This document shows, one piece after another, positions 26,717 to 36,556 of a stretch of 64,000 bases of DNA (its first letter is position 1; the number at the start of each line of letters is the position of its first letter). The stretch comes from TMED88 sp964515335 (lineage in GTDB: Bacteria > Myxococcota_A > UBA9160 > UBA4427): the NCBI GenBank assembly GCA_964515335.1, contig CAZETS010000012.1:1-64000 (forward strand). Reading direction: 5' to 3'. The position numbers and the translations under genes are program-made. The notes under the pieces are model-generated. The model did no database searches, was not told the origin of the DNA, and saw nothing but the letters and a program-made list of their open reading frames with translations.

Positions 26717-28660
26717 TCAGCGGCGCTTGAGGACCCGGCCGATCAGTCCTCGCCCCTTGTCGCGACGCATGTTCAGCAGACGCAGCTCGCGCAGCGCCTC
26801 GACGCAGTCCGGTCGCAGCTGCACGGCCCGCGTGAAGGCCTTCTCGGCCGGCTCCGTTTTGCCGAGCACCTTGTAGAGGCGCCCGAGGAAGAGATAGGGC
26901 AGCTCGTGGTCGCGGGCGAGCCGCATCCCTTCCCGGACGTGTTCGATCGCCTCCTGGATCATCACGTCGTTGTCGGGATGACGCAGATGCAGACACCAGC
27001 CGTAGTAGGCGTGGTAGAGCCCCTCCTCGGGCATCTGCTCGAGGGCCCTGCCGAAGAAGGCCAGCGCGCCCTCGTAGTCGCGCTGGCTCAGTGCCGACTC
27101 GCCGCGCTGGAAGGCCGTCTCGGCCGAGAGGATCCGGCGCGAGCGCAGCTGCTCGCGCTGCGACTCGATGTCGCGCTTCAGCTCGTCCGCGTAGGCGGCG
27201 CGCGCGCCGGCGTCGCGCAGCGCGTCGTACGCACGGGTGAAGAGCCGGTAGATCTCGTCGGCCACCTGACGGACGGCGCCGCTCGACGAGCGGTAGCGAT
27301 CGGGGTGCACGCGCTCGATCTGCTGCTCGTACGCGGTCCGCACCGACGCGTCGTCGGCAATGGTCGGCAGGCCGAGCACCTCGTAGTGATTCTTGTCGCG
27401 CAGCGTCTGCCCGAGCGCCGTCAGCTCGCCGCGCAGCAGCGCGTCGTCGCGGACGGCCTCGGACTCGCTGTGGTCGCGAGCCACGCGCTCGGGCCGCGGC
27501 CCGGCCGGCGCCACCTCCGACGACAGCTCGAGCAGCTCGGTGATCGCGAGGGCGTAGAGGGTGCGGCGGACCCGCTCGGGCGCGTCGAGGTAGTCGGCCA
27601 GCGGGCGGACCGGATCGAGGTCGGCGATCAGCGCAGCCTCCTCGTCGCTCGGCTCGAAGCTCTGGAAGCGATTGAACGGGTTCTCGGCCGGCGTGAGGTA
27701 CACCGATCCGTGCGCCGCGATGAATTCGTCGACGCGGCGGATCGTCACGTGGCGCCGGGCCGCCGCCCAGATGAGGCTCGCCGGCGAGTCGCAGAGTGCG
27801 AGCGCCGCCGCCCGCTGCAGCTTCTTGCCGGCTTCGAAGCGGTAGCGACCCCGCCGCCACTCGAAGATCTCGAGCAGCTTGGCCTCGCCCTGCTCGCGCA
27901 GCGCCGCGGCGACGGTCTCCTCGTCGAGAACCTGCATGGCGACGAGGATCTCGCCCTGCAGTCCCTCACCGCGCTTCACCCGGCGGAGCGACTCGTCGAG
28001 CACGTCCTGTGTGAGCTTGCCGCGACGCGCCAGCATGTTGCCGAGGCACTCGGTCACCAGGTTCGAGCGCACGGCCACCGGGTAGCCGTCGCGAAGCTCG
28101 ATGGCCTTCTTCTTCTTGCCGTTCTCGGCGAACAGCACGCCGCGCGCCCGAGCGCCATGCAGCGCGTGCAGGAGCGCCCCGAAGTGCACCTCGCGCAGCG
28201 AGCCGCGGCCCGGCGGCGCCGTGCGCCGTTCGGCGTCGGCGTCGGCGTCGGAAGCGGTATTGGCAGCGGCAGCGGCGTCGCCTTCCACGGGCTTGACCAG
28301 CCGACCCACCTGCTCGACGAGGTCGCCGAGCGGGATCGGCTTCGCGCGTAGCACCAGGTCGCCCATCGCTTCGGCGCGTCGCCGGGCGTCGGGGCCGACC
28401 CGGCCCGAGCAGAGCAGCAGCGCCGGCAGCGAGCGCCCGGGCCCGTCGCCCGCGCGCAGCCGCTCGACCACCGTGTAGCCGTCGCAGCGCGGCAGTACGG
28501 CGTCGAGCACCAGCCCGTCGACACCTTCCTCGCCGGCGGCCGACAGCGCGAGGTCGCCGTCGTGCACCGGCACGACCCGGTAGCCGGCGTCCTGCAGCGC
28601 CTGTCGGTGGATCGCGCCGAGGCCGGCGTCGGATTGGGCGTAGACGATGGTGGGGCGCAT
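26717..28660 (-). CDS. Receiver domain, DUF4388, DnaJ domain and TPR fusion protein
   Basis: A cytoplasmic 647-residue multidomain protein. Residues 1-122 form a response-regulator receiver, with phospho-acceptor Asp about 53 in VLDAVLPRCDGY and Lys in RAKPIP (about 107). About 130-150 is a low-complexity linker. About 155-330 is a DUF4388/PATAN-like region (REVHFGALLHALHGAR). About 424-495 is a J domain with YEVLGLP and the HPD tripeptide (452-454). TPR-like helices fill 510-640. ATG 28660 has AGGAG about 9 bases ahead. Such proteins are known in myxobacteria and relatives and are thought to link two-component signalling to Hsp70 or to polarity/motility systems. No histidine kinase is adjacent. 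Confidence 0.88.
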   Translation of the reverse strand: MRPTIVYAQSDAGLGAIHRQALQDAGYRVVPVHDGDLALSAAGEEGVDGLVLDAVLPRCDGYTVVERLRAGDGPGRSLPALLLCSGRVGPDARRRAEAMGDLVLRAKPIPLGDLVEQVGRLVKPVEGDAAAAANTASDADADAERRTAPPGRGSLREVHFGALLHALHGARARGVLFAENGKKKKAIELRDGYPVAVRSNLVTECLGNMLARRGKLTQDVLDESLRRVKRGEGLQGEILVAMQVLDEETVAAALREQGEAKLLEIFEWRRGRYRFEAGKKLQRAAALALCDSPASLIWAAARRHVTIRRVDEFIAAHGSVYLTPAENPFNRFQSFEPSDEEAALIADLDPVRPLADYLDAPERVRRTLYALAITELLELSSEVAPAGPRPERVARDHSESEAVRDDALLRGELTALGQTLRDKNHYEVLGLPTIADDASVRTAYEQQIERVHPDRYRSSSGAVRQVADEIYRLFTRAYDALRDAGARAAYADELKRDIESQREQLRSRRILSAETAFQRGESALSQRDYEGALAFFGRALEQMPEEGLYHAYYGWCLHLRHPDNDVMIQEAIEHVREGMRLARDHELPYLFLGRLYKVLGKTEPAEKAFTRAVQLRPDCVEALRELRLLNMRRDKGRGLIGRVLKRR

Positions 28661-28743
28661 CGGTCCGTACTCCTGCTGCCGCCGCCCCCGCTCCGGCATC
28701 CGGGACGAACCGCCGAGAGCGGATCGCCCGCCCCAACTGTGTT

Positions 28744-28778
28744 GATCGACCCACACTCGGGTCGATCTTTAGTGTGGG
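28744..28778. promoter_or_regulatory. Two overlapping inverted repeats upstream of the receiver-DUF4388 gene
   Basis: GATCGACCC (28744-28752) pairs perfectly with GGGTCGATC (28759-28767) around six bases. CCCACACT (28750-28757) alternatively pairs with AGTGTGGG (28771-28778). The two stems are mutually exclusive in RNA. The element lies about 84 bp ahead of the ATG at 28660 and 133 bp after the mtnA stop, all on the minus strand. It may be an operator, an attenuator-like switch, or an mtnA terminator lacking a T-run. Confidence 0.4.
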
Positions 28779-28910
28779 GCTCACGCAGGGGGCGGGGCGA
28801 CGGCCCGCGGACGGCGCCGAGCCGGAGAGGGGGCGCTACAGCGCGACGGATACGCCCCGAGGGGCACGGGCCTGCACGCGCAGGCCAGCACCAATCTCGT
28901 GGGCACCCCT

Positions 28911-29969
28911 CTAGGCGAAGAGCGCCCGGATGCCTTCCGGATAGGGGGCCCGGACGACGCCCCTCTCCGTCACGATGCCGCTCACCAGGCGGGCCGGGGT
29001 CACGTCGAAGGCCGACTGCTCGACGTCGACACCGTCGGGCAGCACGACGCGATCGCCGATGCGCGCCACCTCGTCGCGGGCACGCACCTCGATCGGGATC
29101 TCGGCGCCGCTCGCGATCTCTCGATCGATCGTCGAGAGCGGCGCCGCCACGTAGAAGGGGATGTCGTGGGCGCGGGCGAGGACCGCCACGCCGTAGGTAC
29201 CGATCTTGTTCGCCACGTCGCCGTTGGACGCGATGCGATCCGCGCCGACGACCACCATGTCGACCTCACCACGCTGCATCATCCAGCCCGCCATGTTGTC
29301 GGTACAGACGCGAACCGGGATGTCGTCCCGCTGCAGCTCCCAGGCCGTGAGCCGTGCGCCCTGCAGCAGTGGCCGCGTCTCGTCGGCCAGCACGCTCACG
29401 CCAAGACCCGCTTCGGCGGCCGCGCGCACCACGCCGAGCGCCGTCCCGTAGCCTCCGGTGGCGAGCGCGCCGGCATTGCAATGGGTGAGGATGCGCGCGC
29501 CCTTCGTCACGACCTCGACGCCGGCCCGACCGATCGCCCGGCACGTCTCGATGTCGTCGGCCAGGATCCGCTCGGCCTCTTCGACGAGCGCCGCGCGGAT
29601 GCCGTCGACCCCGGCGCCCGGCGCCGAGGCGAGATCGTCGACCAGCGACTGCATCCGATCGAGGGCCCAGAAGAGGTTGACCGCGGTCGGCCGCGTGCCG
29701 CGCAGGCGCGGAATCACCTGCTCGTGCAGGTCGTCGCGCAGGGACGCCGCGTCGCTCGCCTTGGATCGCACCGCACCCAGCGCCACACCCAGCGCGGCCG
29801 CGACGCCGATCGCGGGCGCACCGCGCACCGCCAGCCGCTCGATCGCGTCGGCGACACCCTCGACCTCTGCGAGCCGCAGGTAGCGCTCCTCGGTCGGGAG
29901 GAGCGTCTGGTCGAGGAGCTCCACGGCTCCATCGTTCCAGCGCAGCGTGAACCAGCTCGAATCATTCAC
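28911..29969 (-). CDS. mtnA: S-methyl-5-thioribose-1-phosphate isomerase (MtnA)
   Basis: MtnA converts methylthioribose-1-phosphate to methylthioribulose-1-phosphate in the methionine salvage pathway. The 352-residue product has RGAPAIG (about 49-55), the catalytic Cys in THCNAGALATGGYGTALG (about Cys164), the catalytic Asp in VVVGADRIASNGDVANKIGT (about Asp244), and a family-typical VTPA segment near the C-terminus. GTG 29969 overlaps the stop of the AsmA-like gene by 8 nt. No other methionine-salvage gene is adjacent. Confidence 0.95.
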   Translation of the reverse strand: MNDSSWFTLRWNDGAVELLDQTLLPTEERYLRLAEVEGVADAIERLAVRGAPAIGVAAALGVALGAVRSKASDAASLRDDLHEQVIPRLRGTRPTAVNLFWALDRMQSLVDDLASAPGAGVDGIRAALVEEAERILADDIETCRAIGRAGVEVVTKGARILTHCNAGALATGGYGTALGVVRAAAEAGLGVSVLADETRPLLQGARLTAWELQRDDIPVRVCTDNMAGWMMQRGEVDMVVVGADRIASNGDVANKIGTYGVAVLARAHDIPFYVAAPLSTIDREIASGAEIPIEVRARDEVARIGDRVVLPDGVDVEQSAFDVTPARLVSGIVTERGVVRAPYPEGIRALFA

Positions 29970-32178
29970 CCGCTCGGGATCCCCCGTCGTTGACCGGCGC
30001 CCCGGGCGCCGTGCCCGAGTCGTCGCGGCGACCGCCGCCGAACAGCACCCCCAGGCCCTCGTCCAGTAGATGACCCGCGCCGGGAACCACCTTGTCGGCC
30101 CCTTCGAGCACGCCCTTGACCGCGATGTTGCTCGACACGAGCTGCGAGGCGAGCGAAGCGACTGCCTTCTTGGACACATCGATCTCGGGCGAATCCAGGG
30201 TGCCGCCGATGTGGGCGACCGGCACGGTGATCTCACCGTCGCTCGCCTTCGCGCCGAGCGCGAGCGCCACCTCGGCGGCCAGCTGCACCGCGCCTTCCAT
30301 GTCGAGCGCGAGGTCCGAGAGGCGAACCGTGCCGTGCAGGTCGGCGGCGTGACTGCGGTAGACGATGCGCGCCTGGTCGGTGTGGCCGAGGCCGTCCTCC
30401 AGGCGAAAGGCGACCTGCAGCCGCTCGAACGAGTCGCCCGTGTAGGCCGACAGATCCGGAGCCCGGCCCCCGAGCAAGAGCCCGGTCACGCGGCTGAGGT
30501 GACCGAGCTTGTCGAGGCCTTCGAAGATCGAGCCGAGCAGCGAGAAGCCCACGATCCGCCCGCCCTCGCTGCCGTCACCGACCGCCTCGCCCATGTCGAG
30601 GTGCAAGTCCCCGACGAGCGACGCGCCAGGGTCCGGGACGCCCGCGCGGCCGGTCAACCGGCCGCGCAGCGTCAGCGGACCGTAGACCGTGTCGGCGAGC
30701 GACGGATCGAGGCCGGTCAACAACGCGTCGGCGCGCAGCGCTTTGGGCGTATCGAGGCGCAGCGTGAAGGGCAGCGCGCCCTCGAGATCACGCACCGCGC
30801 CGCTGATCTCGATGCGTTGACCGCCGCTCGCCACGGCCACGTCCGCCAGATCGACGCCTTCGCCGCGCCCGACGATGCGACCCGAGACGTCGACGGATCC
30901 GCCGCTCTCGAGCTCGACGATCAGCCCCTCGAGTCGCACCTCGCCGCCGATCGAGAGCGGATCGGTCGAGACCTCGAGGCCATGGATCGCGACTGCGCCC
31001 TCGACCTTCGCGTCCGCCGCCGCGGGCAGCAGAGCCAGCACGGAGGCGGCCGCGAAGGGGGCCGCGTCGAGCGACAGCCGCAGCGTGTCACCCGACTCGA
31101 CCTGCCCGGTCGCCTGCATTTCCGCGAGTTCGACCCGTTCGAGGGAGACCCGCATCGCACCGCCCGCGGCCGGCTCGAGCCGGCCGGCGAGCGTCGCGGG
31201 CGTCTTGGCGGGCTTGGCGAAAGCGTCTCCCGAGGAGATCTTCGCGGGCGTCGCGTCGAGCGTGAAGCTCCCGGCCAGACGCGACCACTCGCCGCCTAGC
31301 TCGGCTCGAAGCGAGACGCGCCCCTCGACGGTGGTCCCGCTCAGGGCCAGGCCACTCGCAAGCAGCGTCAGGTCGGCCTCGACGGCCTCCGGTGCGGCCG
31401 CCGCGCCCCGTACCTCGAGCCGCCCGCCGAGCGCGGCGTCGAGTGCGGCGCCCTCGCCCAGGTAGGGCGCGAAGCCGTCGAGCGAGACCTTCGTGAGTTC
31501 GAGAGAAACGTCCAACACGCCGGCGAGCGTCGTCGTGCCCTTCACGACGAGACGGCCGCCGGTCGCCAGGTCGCCGGTTCCGGCGATCTCGAGCGGCTCG
31601 TCGATGCCGCTGCCGTGGGCCGAGAGGTTCAGGGACTCGAAGCCGAGCTTCACCGGCGGATCCAGCGTCGCGTCGAGGAGCAGCAGCCGCGCATCGCTCA
31701 CGTGCACCTCGCGGATGCCGAGTGCCATCAGCGACGCGCCTCCCGCCGGCTCGCTCGCAGCCTCTTCGTCTTTTCCGTCGCCCGCCCCGCCGGTCGGCAG
31801 CGGCAGGTCGAGTCCCGACGCGGTTCGCTTCAGCTCGACGTCGAGGCCTTCGATCGTCAACGAGTCGATCACGATCGCGAGGCGGAGGAGCGGCAGGAGC
31901 GCGATGCGCAGGTCGACCCTGCGCGCGTCGAGGAGCGGCGGCGCGGTCGGATCGCCGCCGGGAACATGCGGATCCGAGAGCTCGATGCGGGGCGGCAAGA
32001 GCCCGACGCCCAGCGCGCGATACGACAGGGGTCGCCCGAGCGCCTCGCGCGAAGCCTGCGTGATCCGCGAGCGCATCTCGGGCGTGTCCGCATAGCGCGG
32101 CAACGCGACCGCCAGCGCGATCGCGACGACGATCAGTCCTGCCAGCAGTGCGGCCACGAGCCGCAGCACGATGCGCAT
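29962..32178 (-). CDS. AsmA-like inner-membrane/periplasmic protein
   Basis: A 738-residue protein with one N-terminal membrane helix (VLRLVAALLAGLIVVAIALAV) followed by a very long beta-rich periplasmic part. The first portion (VDLRIALLPLLRLAIVIDSL) and the C-terminal LRGRLTGRAG and GTVRLSDLALDMEG repeats are typical of AsmA/TamB-type proteins, thought to support lipid or outer-membrane protein transport. The region about 130-150 is Gly/Glu-rich. It is divergent from the RND adaptor gene and overlaps mtnA by 8 nt, so translation of the two is probably linked although no functional link is obvious. Confidence 0.87.
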   Translation of the reverse strand: MRIVLRLVAALLAGLIVVAIALAVALPRYADTPEMRSRITQASREALGRPLSYRALGVGLLPPRIELSDPHVPGGDPTAPPLLDARRVDLRIALLPLLRLAIVIDSLTIEGLDVELKRTASGLDLPLPTGGAGDGKDEEAASEPAGGASLMALGIREVHVSDARLLLLDATLDPPVKLGFESLNLSAHGSGIDEPLEIAGTGDLATGGRLVVKGTTTLAGVLDVSLELTKVSLDGFAPYLGEGAALDAALGGRLEVRGAAAAPEAVEADLTLLASGLALSGTTVEGRVSLRAELGGEWSRLAGSFTLDATPAKISSGDAFAKPAKTPATLAGRLEPAAGGAMRVSLERVELAEMQATGQVESGDTLRLSLDAAPFAAASVLALLPAAADAKVEGAVAIHGLEVSTDPLSIGGEVRLEGLIVELESGGSVDVSGRIVGRGEGVDLADVAVASGGQRIEISGAVRDLEGALPFTLRLDTPKALRADALLTGLDPSLADTVYGPLTLRGRLTGRAGVPDPGASLVGDLHLDMGEAVGDGSEGGRIVGFSLLGSIFEGLDKLGHLSRVTGLLLGGRAPDLSAYTGDSFERLQVAFRLEDGLGHTDQARIVYRSHAADLHGTVRLSDLALDMEGAVQLAAEVALALGAKASDGEITVPVAHIGGTLDSPEIDVSKKAVASLASQLVSSNIAVKGVLEGADKVVPGAGHLLDEGLGVLFGGGRRDDSGTAPGAPVNDGGSRAGE

Positions 32179-32327
32179 GTGACTCGGGATCTCCCTCCAC
32201 CGTCGAGCGACGCCAGCACCCGGGCGTCGGCAATGTACCCCACGGCGACGATCGGCCCGGAGCGGACCGCCGGGGGGTCCGCGACCGGCGTGTTGTTGGG
32301 CCGCATCGATCCGCCTACCGTCGCGGA

Positions 32328-33470
32328 ATGCCTTCCCCTGCGCGCGGCCGCGCGCTCGCCTACCGGCCGGGCCTCGCCGCCACGACTGTGCTCGCGGCGA
32401 GCGCGCTCGTCCTCCCGGCCTGTGGCGCCGGCGACGACGCCGCCGCGCGGCGGGGCGGTCGGCCGCCGGCCGCAGTCCAGGTGATCTCGGCCGAGGCGCG
32501 AGAACTCGAGCGCACCATTTCGTCCGTCGGCTCGCTCGAGAGCCCGAGCACCACCACGGTCGCGTCGGAGGTGCGTGGTCGGCTGACGCTGCTCGACGTG
32601 CCCGAGGGCCGCCGGGTCGAGGCCGGCCACGTGCTCGCGCGCGTCGACGACTCGGAGGCGCGCGCGGCGCTGCGCGTCGCGCGGGCGCGGCTCACCAACG
32701 CCGCCGACCGGCTGCGCCGGCTCGAGAACCTGCGCGCGAAGAGCGTCAGCTCCGAGCAGGCCTACGACGACGCTCACTCCGAGCACGACGCGGCGACCGG
32801 CGCCTTCGAGGAGGCCAGGACGCGGCTCGAGAAGACGACGATCCGCGCGCCGTTCGCCGGGGTGCTCGGCCTGCGGCAGGTCGACCCCGGTCAGTTCGTC
32901 GACGCCGGCGCGCCGATCGTCGAACTCACCCAGGTGGATCCCCTCGACCTGCGGTTCGGCATCCCCCAGCGCTACGCGGCCGAGCTGGCGATCGGCCAGG
33001 CGGTGAAGGGCAGCGTCGGCCGTTGCGGGCCGCGCTTCTCGGGCGAGGTCGACGTGATCGACCCGCGCGTCGACTCGGCGACCCGCAGCATCCAGCTCCA
33101 GGCGCGCGTGCCGAACACCGACGGCCGGCTCTACCCCGGCATGGCGGTCAGCCTGCGGCTCACCGTCGGTGAGATCGCCGGCGCGATCGTCGTGCCGCAG
33201 GAGGCCGTCGTCCGCCAGGGCACGCGCCATCTGGTGTACGTGCTCGACGAGGAGGATCGCGCCCAGCAGCACGTCGTCGCGCTCGGGCAGTTCTTCGAGG
33301 ACGGCGTGCACGTGCGCGAGGGCGTGCCGCCGGGCGCGCGCGTCGTGGCGGCCGGGCAGCAGAAGCTGCGACCGGGCAGCCCGACGGCGCCCAGCGCCTT
33401 CTTGCGCACCGACAACCCGAACCTCGCCCTGGGACGCCGCGCGACCGAGGGCTGCCCCGACGGGCCGTGA
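32328..33470 (+). CDS. RND efflux periplasmic adaptor (membrane-fusion lipoprotein)
   Basis: A 380-residue membrane-fusion protein of the AcrA/MexA type. The signal ends LVLPAC (Cys about 32), which indicates a lipoprotein. The lipoyl half-motif (RVEAGHVLARVDDSEA), an alpha-hairpin with RAKSVSSEQAYDDAHSE, and the returning segment TTIRAPFAGVLGLRQVDPGQ are all visible. Beta-barrel and membrane-proximal domains follow. It bridges the inner-membrane pump to an outer-membrane channel. The stop overlaps the GTG of the pump gene (GTGA). No TolC-like gene is in the window. Confidence 0.93.
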   Translation: MPSPARGRALAYRPGLAATTVLAASALVLPACGAGDDAAARRGGRPPAAVQVISAEARELERTISSVGSLESPSTTTVASEVRGRLTLLDVPEGRRVEAGHVLARVDDSEARAALRVARARLTNAADRLRRLENLRAKSVSSEQAYDDAHSEHDAATGAFEEARTRLEKTTIRAPFAGVLGLRQVDPGQFVDAGAPIVELTQVDPLDLRFGIPQRYAAELAIGQAVKGSVGRCGPRFSGEVDVIDPRVDSATRSIQLQARVPNTDGRLYPGMAVSLRLTVGEIAGAIVVPQEAVVRQGTRHLVYVLDEEDRAQQHVVALGQFFEDGVHVREGVPPGARVVAAGQQKLRPGSPTAPSAFLRTDNPNLALGRRATEGCPDGP

Positions 33471-36400
33471 CCATCTCCGAGCTATCGATCCGCCGGCCGG
33501 TGCTCGCCACGGTGATGAGTCTGGTGATCGTGGTCGCCGGGTGCGCGGCCTTCTTCGCCCTGCCCGTCCGTGAGCTTCCCGACATCGACAACCCGCTGGT
33601 GTCGGTGTCGACGATCTACCTCGGCGCCAGCCCCGAGACCGTCGAGGCGACGATCACCGAGCCGCTGGAGCGCGTGCTGAACGGCATCGATGGGATCCGA
33701 AGCATCGAATCCACCAGCGCCTTCGGGATGAGTGCCATCAACGTCGAGTTCGAGGCCGGCCGCGACCTCGACGTGGCGGCCACCGACGTCTCGAACGCGG
33801 TGCTGCGGGCCGTCGATCGCCTGCCCGAGATCGCGCGCCGGCCGGTCATCCGCAAGGCCGGCGCGAACTCGTCGCCCATCATGTGGATCAACGTCCAGGG
33901 CGACGACTACTCGCCCGAGGACCTGACCGACATCGCCGACCGCATCGTGCGCACGCCGATCCAGCTGCTGCCAGGCGTGGCCCAGGCGGTCATCGGCGGC
34001 GAGCGCCGTTATGCGATGCGCGTCTGGCTCGATCCGGCCCGCATGGCAGCGCACGGCGTCGACGCCCTCGACGTACGCAACGCCATCCGGCAGAGCAACC
34101 TCCAGCTGCCCGCCGGCGAGCTCGAGGCCAGCGGCCGCAAGTTCACCATCAACGCCGATGCGCAGATCGACGACCCCAGCGAGTTCGAGCGCATCGTGAT
34201 CCGCGAGGCCGGCGACGTCCCGATCCGCATCGAGGACGTCGGCTGGGTGGAGCTCGGCAGCGAGAACTACCAGGCGATCACGCGGTTCTACGCGCGCGAC
34301 ACGGTCGGCGTCGGCGTGATCCGCCAGTCGCGATCCAACGAGCTGGCCGTCTCGGAGGCAGTGCGGGCGGCGCTGCCCGGCATCCAGCGCGCCGTGCCCG
34401 AGGGCGTCGAGATCTCGATGTCCGTCGACTTCACCACCTTCGTCCGGGAAGCGCTGCGCGAGGTGAGCATCACCCTGATGATCGCGATCGCGATCGTGGT
34501 GCTGGTGAACCTCGCATTCCTCCACTCGGCCACCACGATGGCGATCACGCTCACGGTGATCCCGGTCTCGATCGTGGGCACCCTGTCCGTGCTGCTCGCG
34601 CTCGGCTTCTCGCTCAACATCCTCACGCTGCTCGGACTGGTGCTCTCGGTGGGGCTGCTCGTCGACGACGCGATCGTCGTGCAGGAGAACATCTATCGGC
34701 GCCAGCAGCTCGGCGAGACGAGACTGACCGCGGCACGGAACGGATCCCGCGAGGTCGGCTTCCCGGTGATCGCGACGACCGTGGCGGTAGTGTCGGTGCT
34801 GGTTCCGCTGTCGCTGATGACCGGTGACACCGGCCGGCTGTTCCGCGAGTTCGCCATCTGCGTCGCCGTGGCGGTGTCGATCTCGACATTCGTGGCGCTC
34901 ACCCTGGTGCCGATGCTGTGCTCGCGATTCCTGACCGTCGGCGCGCCGACCGGCGCCATCTCGCGCGGCATCGAGGGCGGCCTGACTGCGGCGGCGGCCG
35001 CGTACCGCGGCGCGCTCGGTTTCTGCCTCGACCATCGCGCGGCGATCGGCGCCGTGCTCGTGATCATCGTAGTGTCGATCGCGGGCCTGCTTCGAATCAC
35101 ACCGACCACCTTCCTGCCGATCGAGGACCGGGGCCGCATCGTCACGGTGATTCGCGCTCCGGAGGGCTCCACCTCGGCTTTCACGCGGCGGGCCCTGCGT
35201 CAGATCGAGGAGCGGAAGCTCGCGATTCCCGAGATCGTCGGCTTCTTCGCCGCGATCGGAATGAGCTTCGGCCAGCCGGCGAGCTCGTCGGCCGGCATCA
35301 TCTTCACGAGACTCCAGCACTGGAACGAGCGCGACGTCAAGCAGCAGGAGATCGTGGCGCGGCTCTTCGGCGAGCTGATGCAGATCCCCGAGGCGATGGT
35401 GTTCGCCATCAACCCGCCCTCGCTGGGACGCAGCAGCCGGGCAGACCTCGAGATGGTCATCAAGAGCTCATCGGCCAACCTCGACGAGTTCGCCGAGGCC
35501 AACGGCGCCATCCTGTCGCAGATGCGCGAGATGCCCGGGCTCGTCAACGTCGACAGCGACCTGCGCCTCGAGAACCCGCAGCTCGACATCGTCTTCGATC
35601 GCGAGCGCGCCGCCGACGTCGGCGTGCCGGTGCAGGCCGTCTCGGAGAGCCTGCGCCTGCTCGTCTCCCAGAGCGCCGCCGACGACTTCGTGCTGCGCAG
35701 CAAGCAGTACGACGTCGTGATGGCGCTCGCCTCGCCGTTCCGCAGCGTGCCCGACCACCTCGGCGAGCTGCACGTGCGCGCCCGCGACGGCGCCATGGTG
35801 CCGCTTTCGAGCCTGATCGACCCGGTTCCGCGCATCGCCCCGAGCCGCCTCAACCACTACGACCTGCAGCGGTCCGCGACGTTCACCGGCAACCTCGCCC
35901 CCGGCGCGACCCTCGGCGAGGTGCTCGAGCAGGCGCAGGAGATCGTGTCCGAGCTCCTGCCGGCGGGCTTCACGACGGACCTGCGTGGCACCTCGCGCGA
36001 GTTCGTCGAGTCGCAGGCGCAGGTCTACCTCACCTTCGGGATGGCGCTGTTGCTGATCTATCTCGTGCTCTCCGCCCAGTTCGAGAGCTTCCTCCACCCG
36101 CTGACCGTGCTCTTCAGCGTGCCGCTCGCCTCGCTCGGCGCCCTGATCGCCCTCTACGTCACCGGCAACACCCTCAACCTCTACAGTCAGATCGGCATCA
36201 TCCTGCTCGTCGGTCTGGTGACCAAGAACTCGATCCTGCTGGTCGACTTCGCCAACCAGGAGCGCGCTCGCGGCGCAGAGCTGCTGCCGGCGCTGATCGC
36301 GGCCGGGCGGACGCGCTTCCGCCCGATCCTGATGACGAGCACCACCTCGATCCTCGGCGCGATGCCCCTCGCACTGGCCAGCAGCGCCGGAGCCGAGAGC

Positions 36401-36556
36401 CGTCAGGCGATCGGCATCGCGGTGGTGGGCGGCCTGCTCTTCTCGACGGTGTTCACGCTGGTGGTGATCCCGGTGGTCCACTACGCGCTGGTGCGCGGAG
36501 CCGAGCGACTGGGCTGGAACACCGTCCCGCCGCGGGTGGAGCTGGACGCGGCGTGA
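33467..36556 (+). CDS. RND (HAE1-type) efflux pump inner-membrane protein
   Basis: The 1029-residue proton-driven exporter has the twelve-helix, two-large-loop layout of AcrB/MexB. Visible are MTISELSIRRPVLATVMS at the N-terminus, ATDVSNAVLRAVDRLP in the first pore loop, the proton-relay aspartates in GLLVDDAIVVQENIYR, and GLVTKNSILLVDFANQ with SILGAMPLALASSAGAES in the second half. Substrate class cannot be told, but the protein resembles multidrug transporters more than heavy-metal ones. Translation begins at GTG 33467, coupled to the adaptor. Its last 76 bases overlap the 3' end of the next minus-strand gene. Confidence 0.96.
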   Translation: MTISELSIRRPVLATVMSLVIVVAGCAAFFALPVRELPDIDNPLVSVSTIYLGASPETVEATITEPLERVLNGIDGIRSIESTSAFGMSAINVEFEAGRDLDVAATDVSNAVLRAVDRLPEIARRPVIRKAGANSSPIMWINVQGDDYSPEDLTDIADRIVRTPIQLLPGVAQAVIGGERRYAMRVWLDPARMAAHGVDALDVRNAIRQSNLQLPAGELEASGRKFTINADAQIDDPSEFERIVIREAGDVPIRIEDVGWVELGSENYQAITRFYARDTVGVGVIRQSRSNELAVSEAVRAALPGIQRAVPEGVEISMSVDFTTFVREALREVSITLMIAIAIVVLVNLAFLHSATTMAITLTVIPVSIVGTLSVLLALGFSLNILTLLGLVLSVGLLVDDAIVVQENIYRRQQLGETRLTAARNGSREVGFPVIATTVAVVSVLVPLSLMTGDTGRLFREFAICVAVAVSISTFVALTLVPMLCSRFLTVGAPTGAISRGIEGGLTAAAAAYRGALGFCLDHRAAIGAVLVIIVVSIAGLLRITPTTFLPIEDRGRIVTVIRAPEGSTSAFTRRALRQIEERKLAIPEIVGFFAAIGMSFGQPASSSAGIIFTRLQHWNERDVKQQEIVARLFGELMQIPEAMVFAINPPSLGRSSRADLEMVIKSSSANLDEFAEANGAILSQMREMPGLVNVDSDLRLENPQLDIVFDRERAADVGVPVQAVSESLRLLVSQSAADDFVLRSKQYDVVMALASPFRSVPDHLGELHVRARDGAMVPLSSLIDPVPRIAPSRLNHYDLQRSATFTGNLAPGATLGEVLEQAQEIVSELLPAGFTTDLRGTSREFVESQAQVYLTFGMALLLIYLVLSAQFESFLHPLTVLFSVPLASLGALIALYVTGNTLNLYSQIGIILLVGLVTKNSILLVDFANQERARGAELLPALIAAGRTRFRPILMTSTTSILGAMPLALASSAGAESRQAIGIAVVGGLLFSTVFTLVVIPVVHYALVRGAERLGWNTVPPRVELDAA

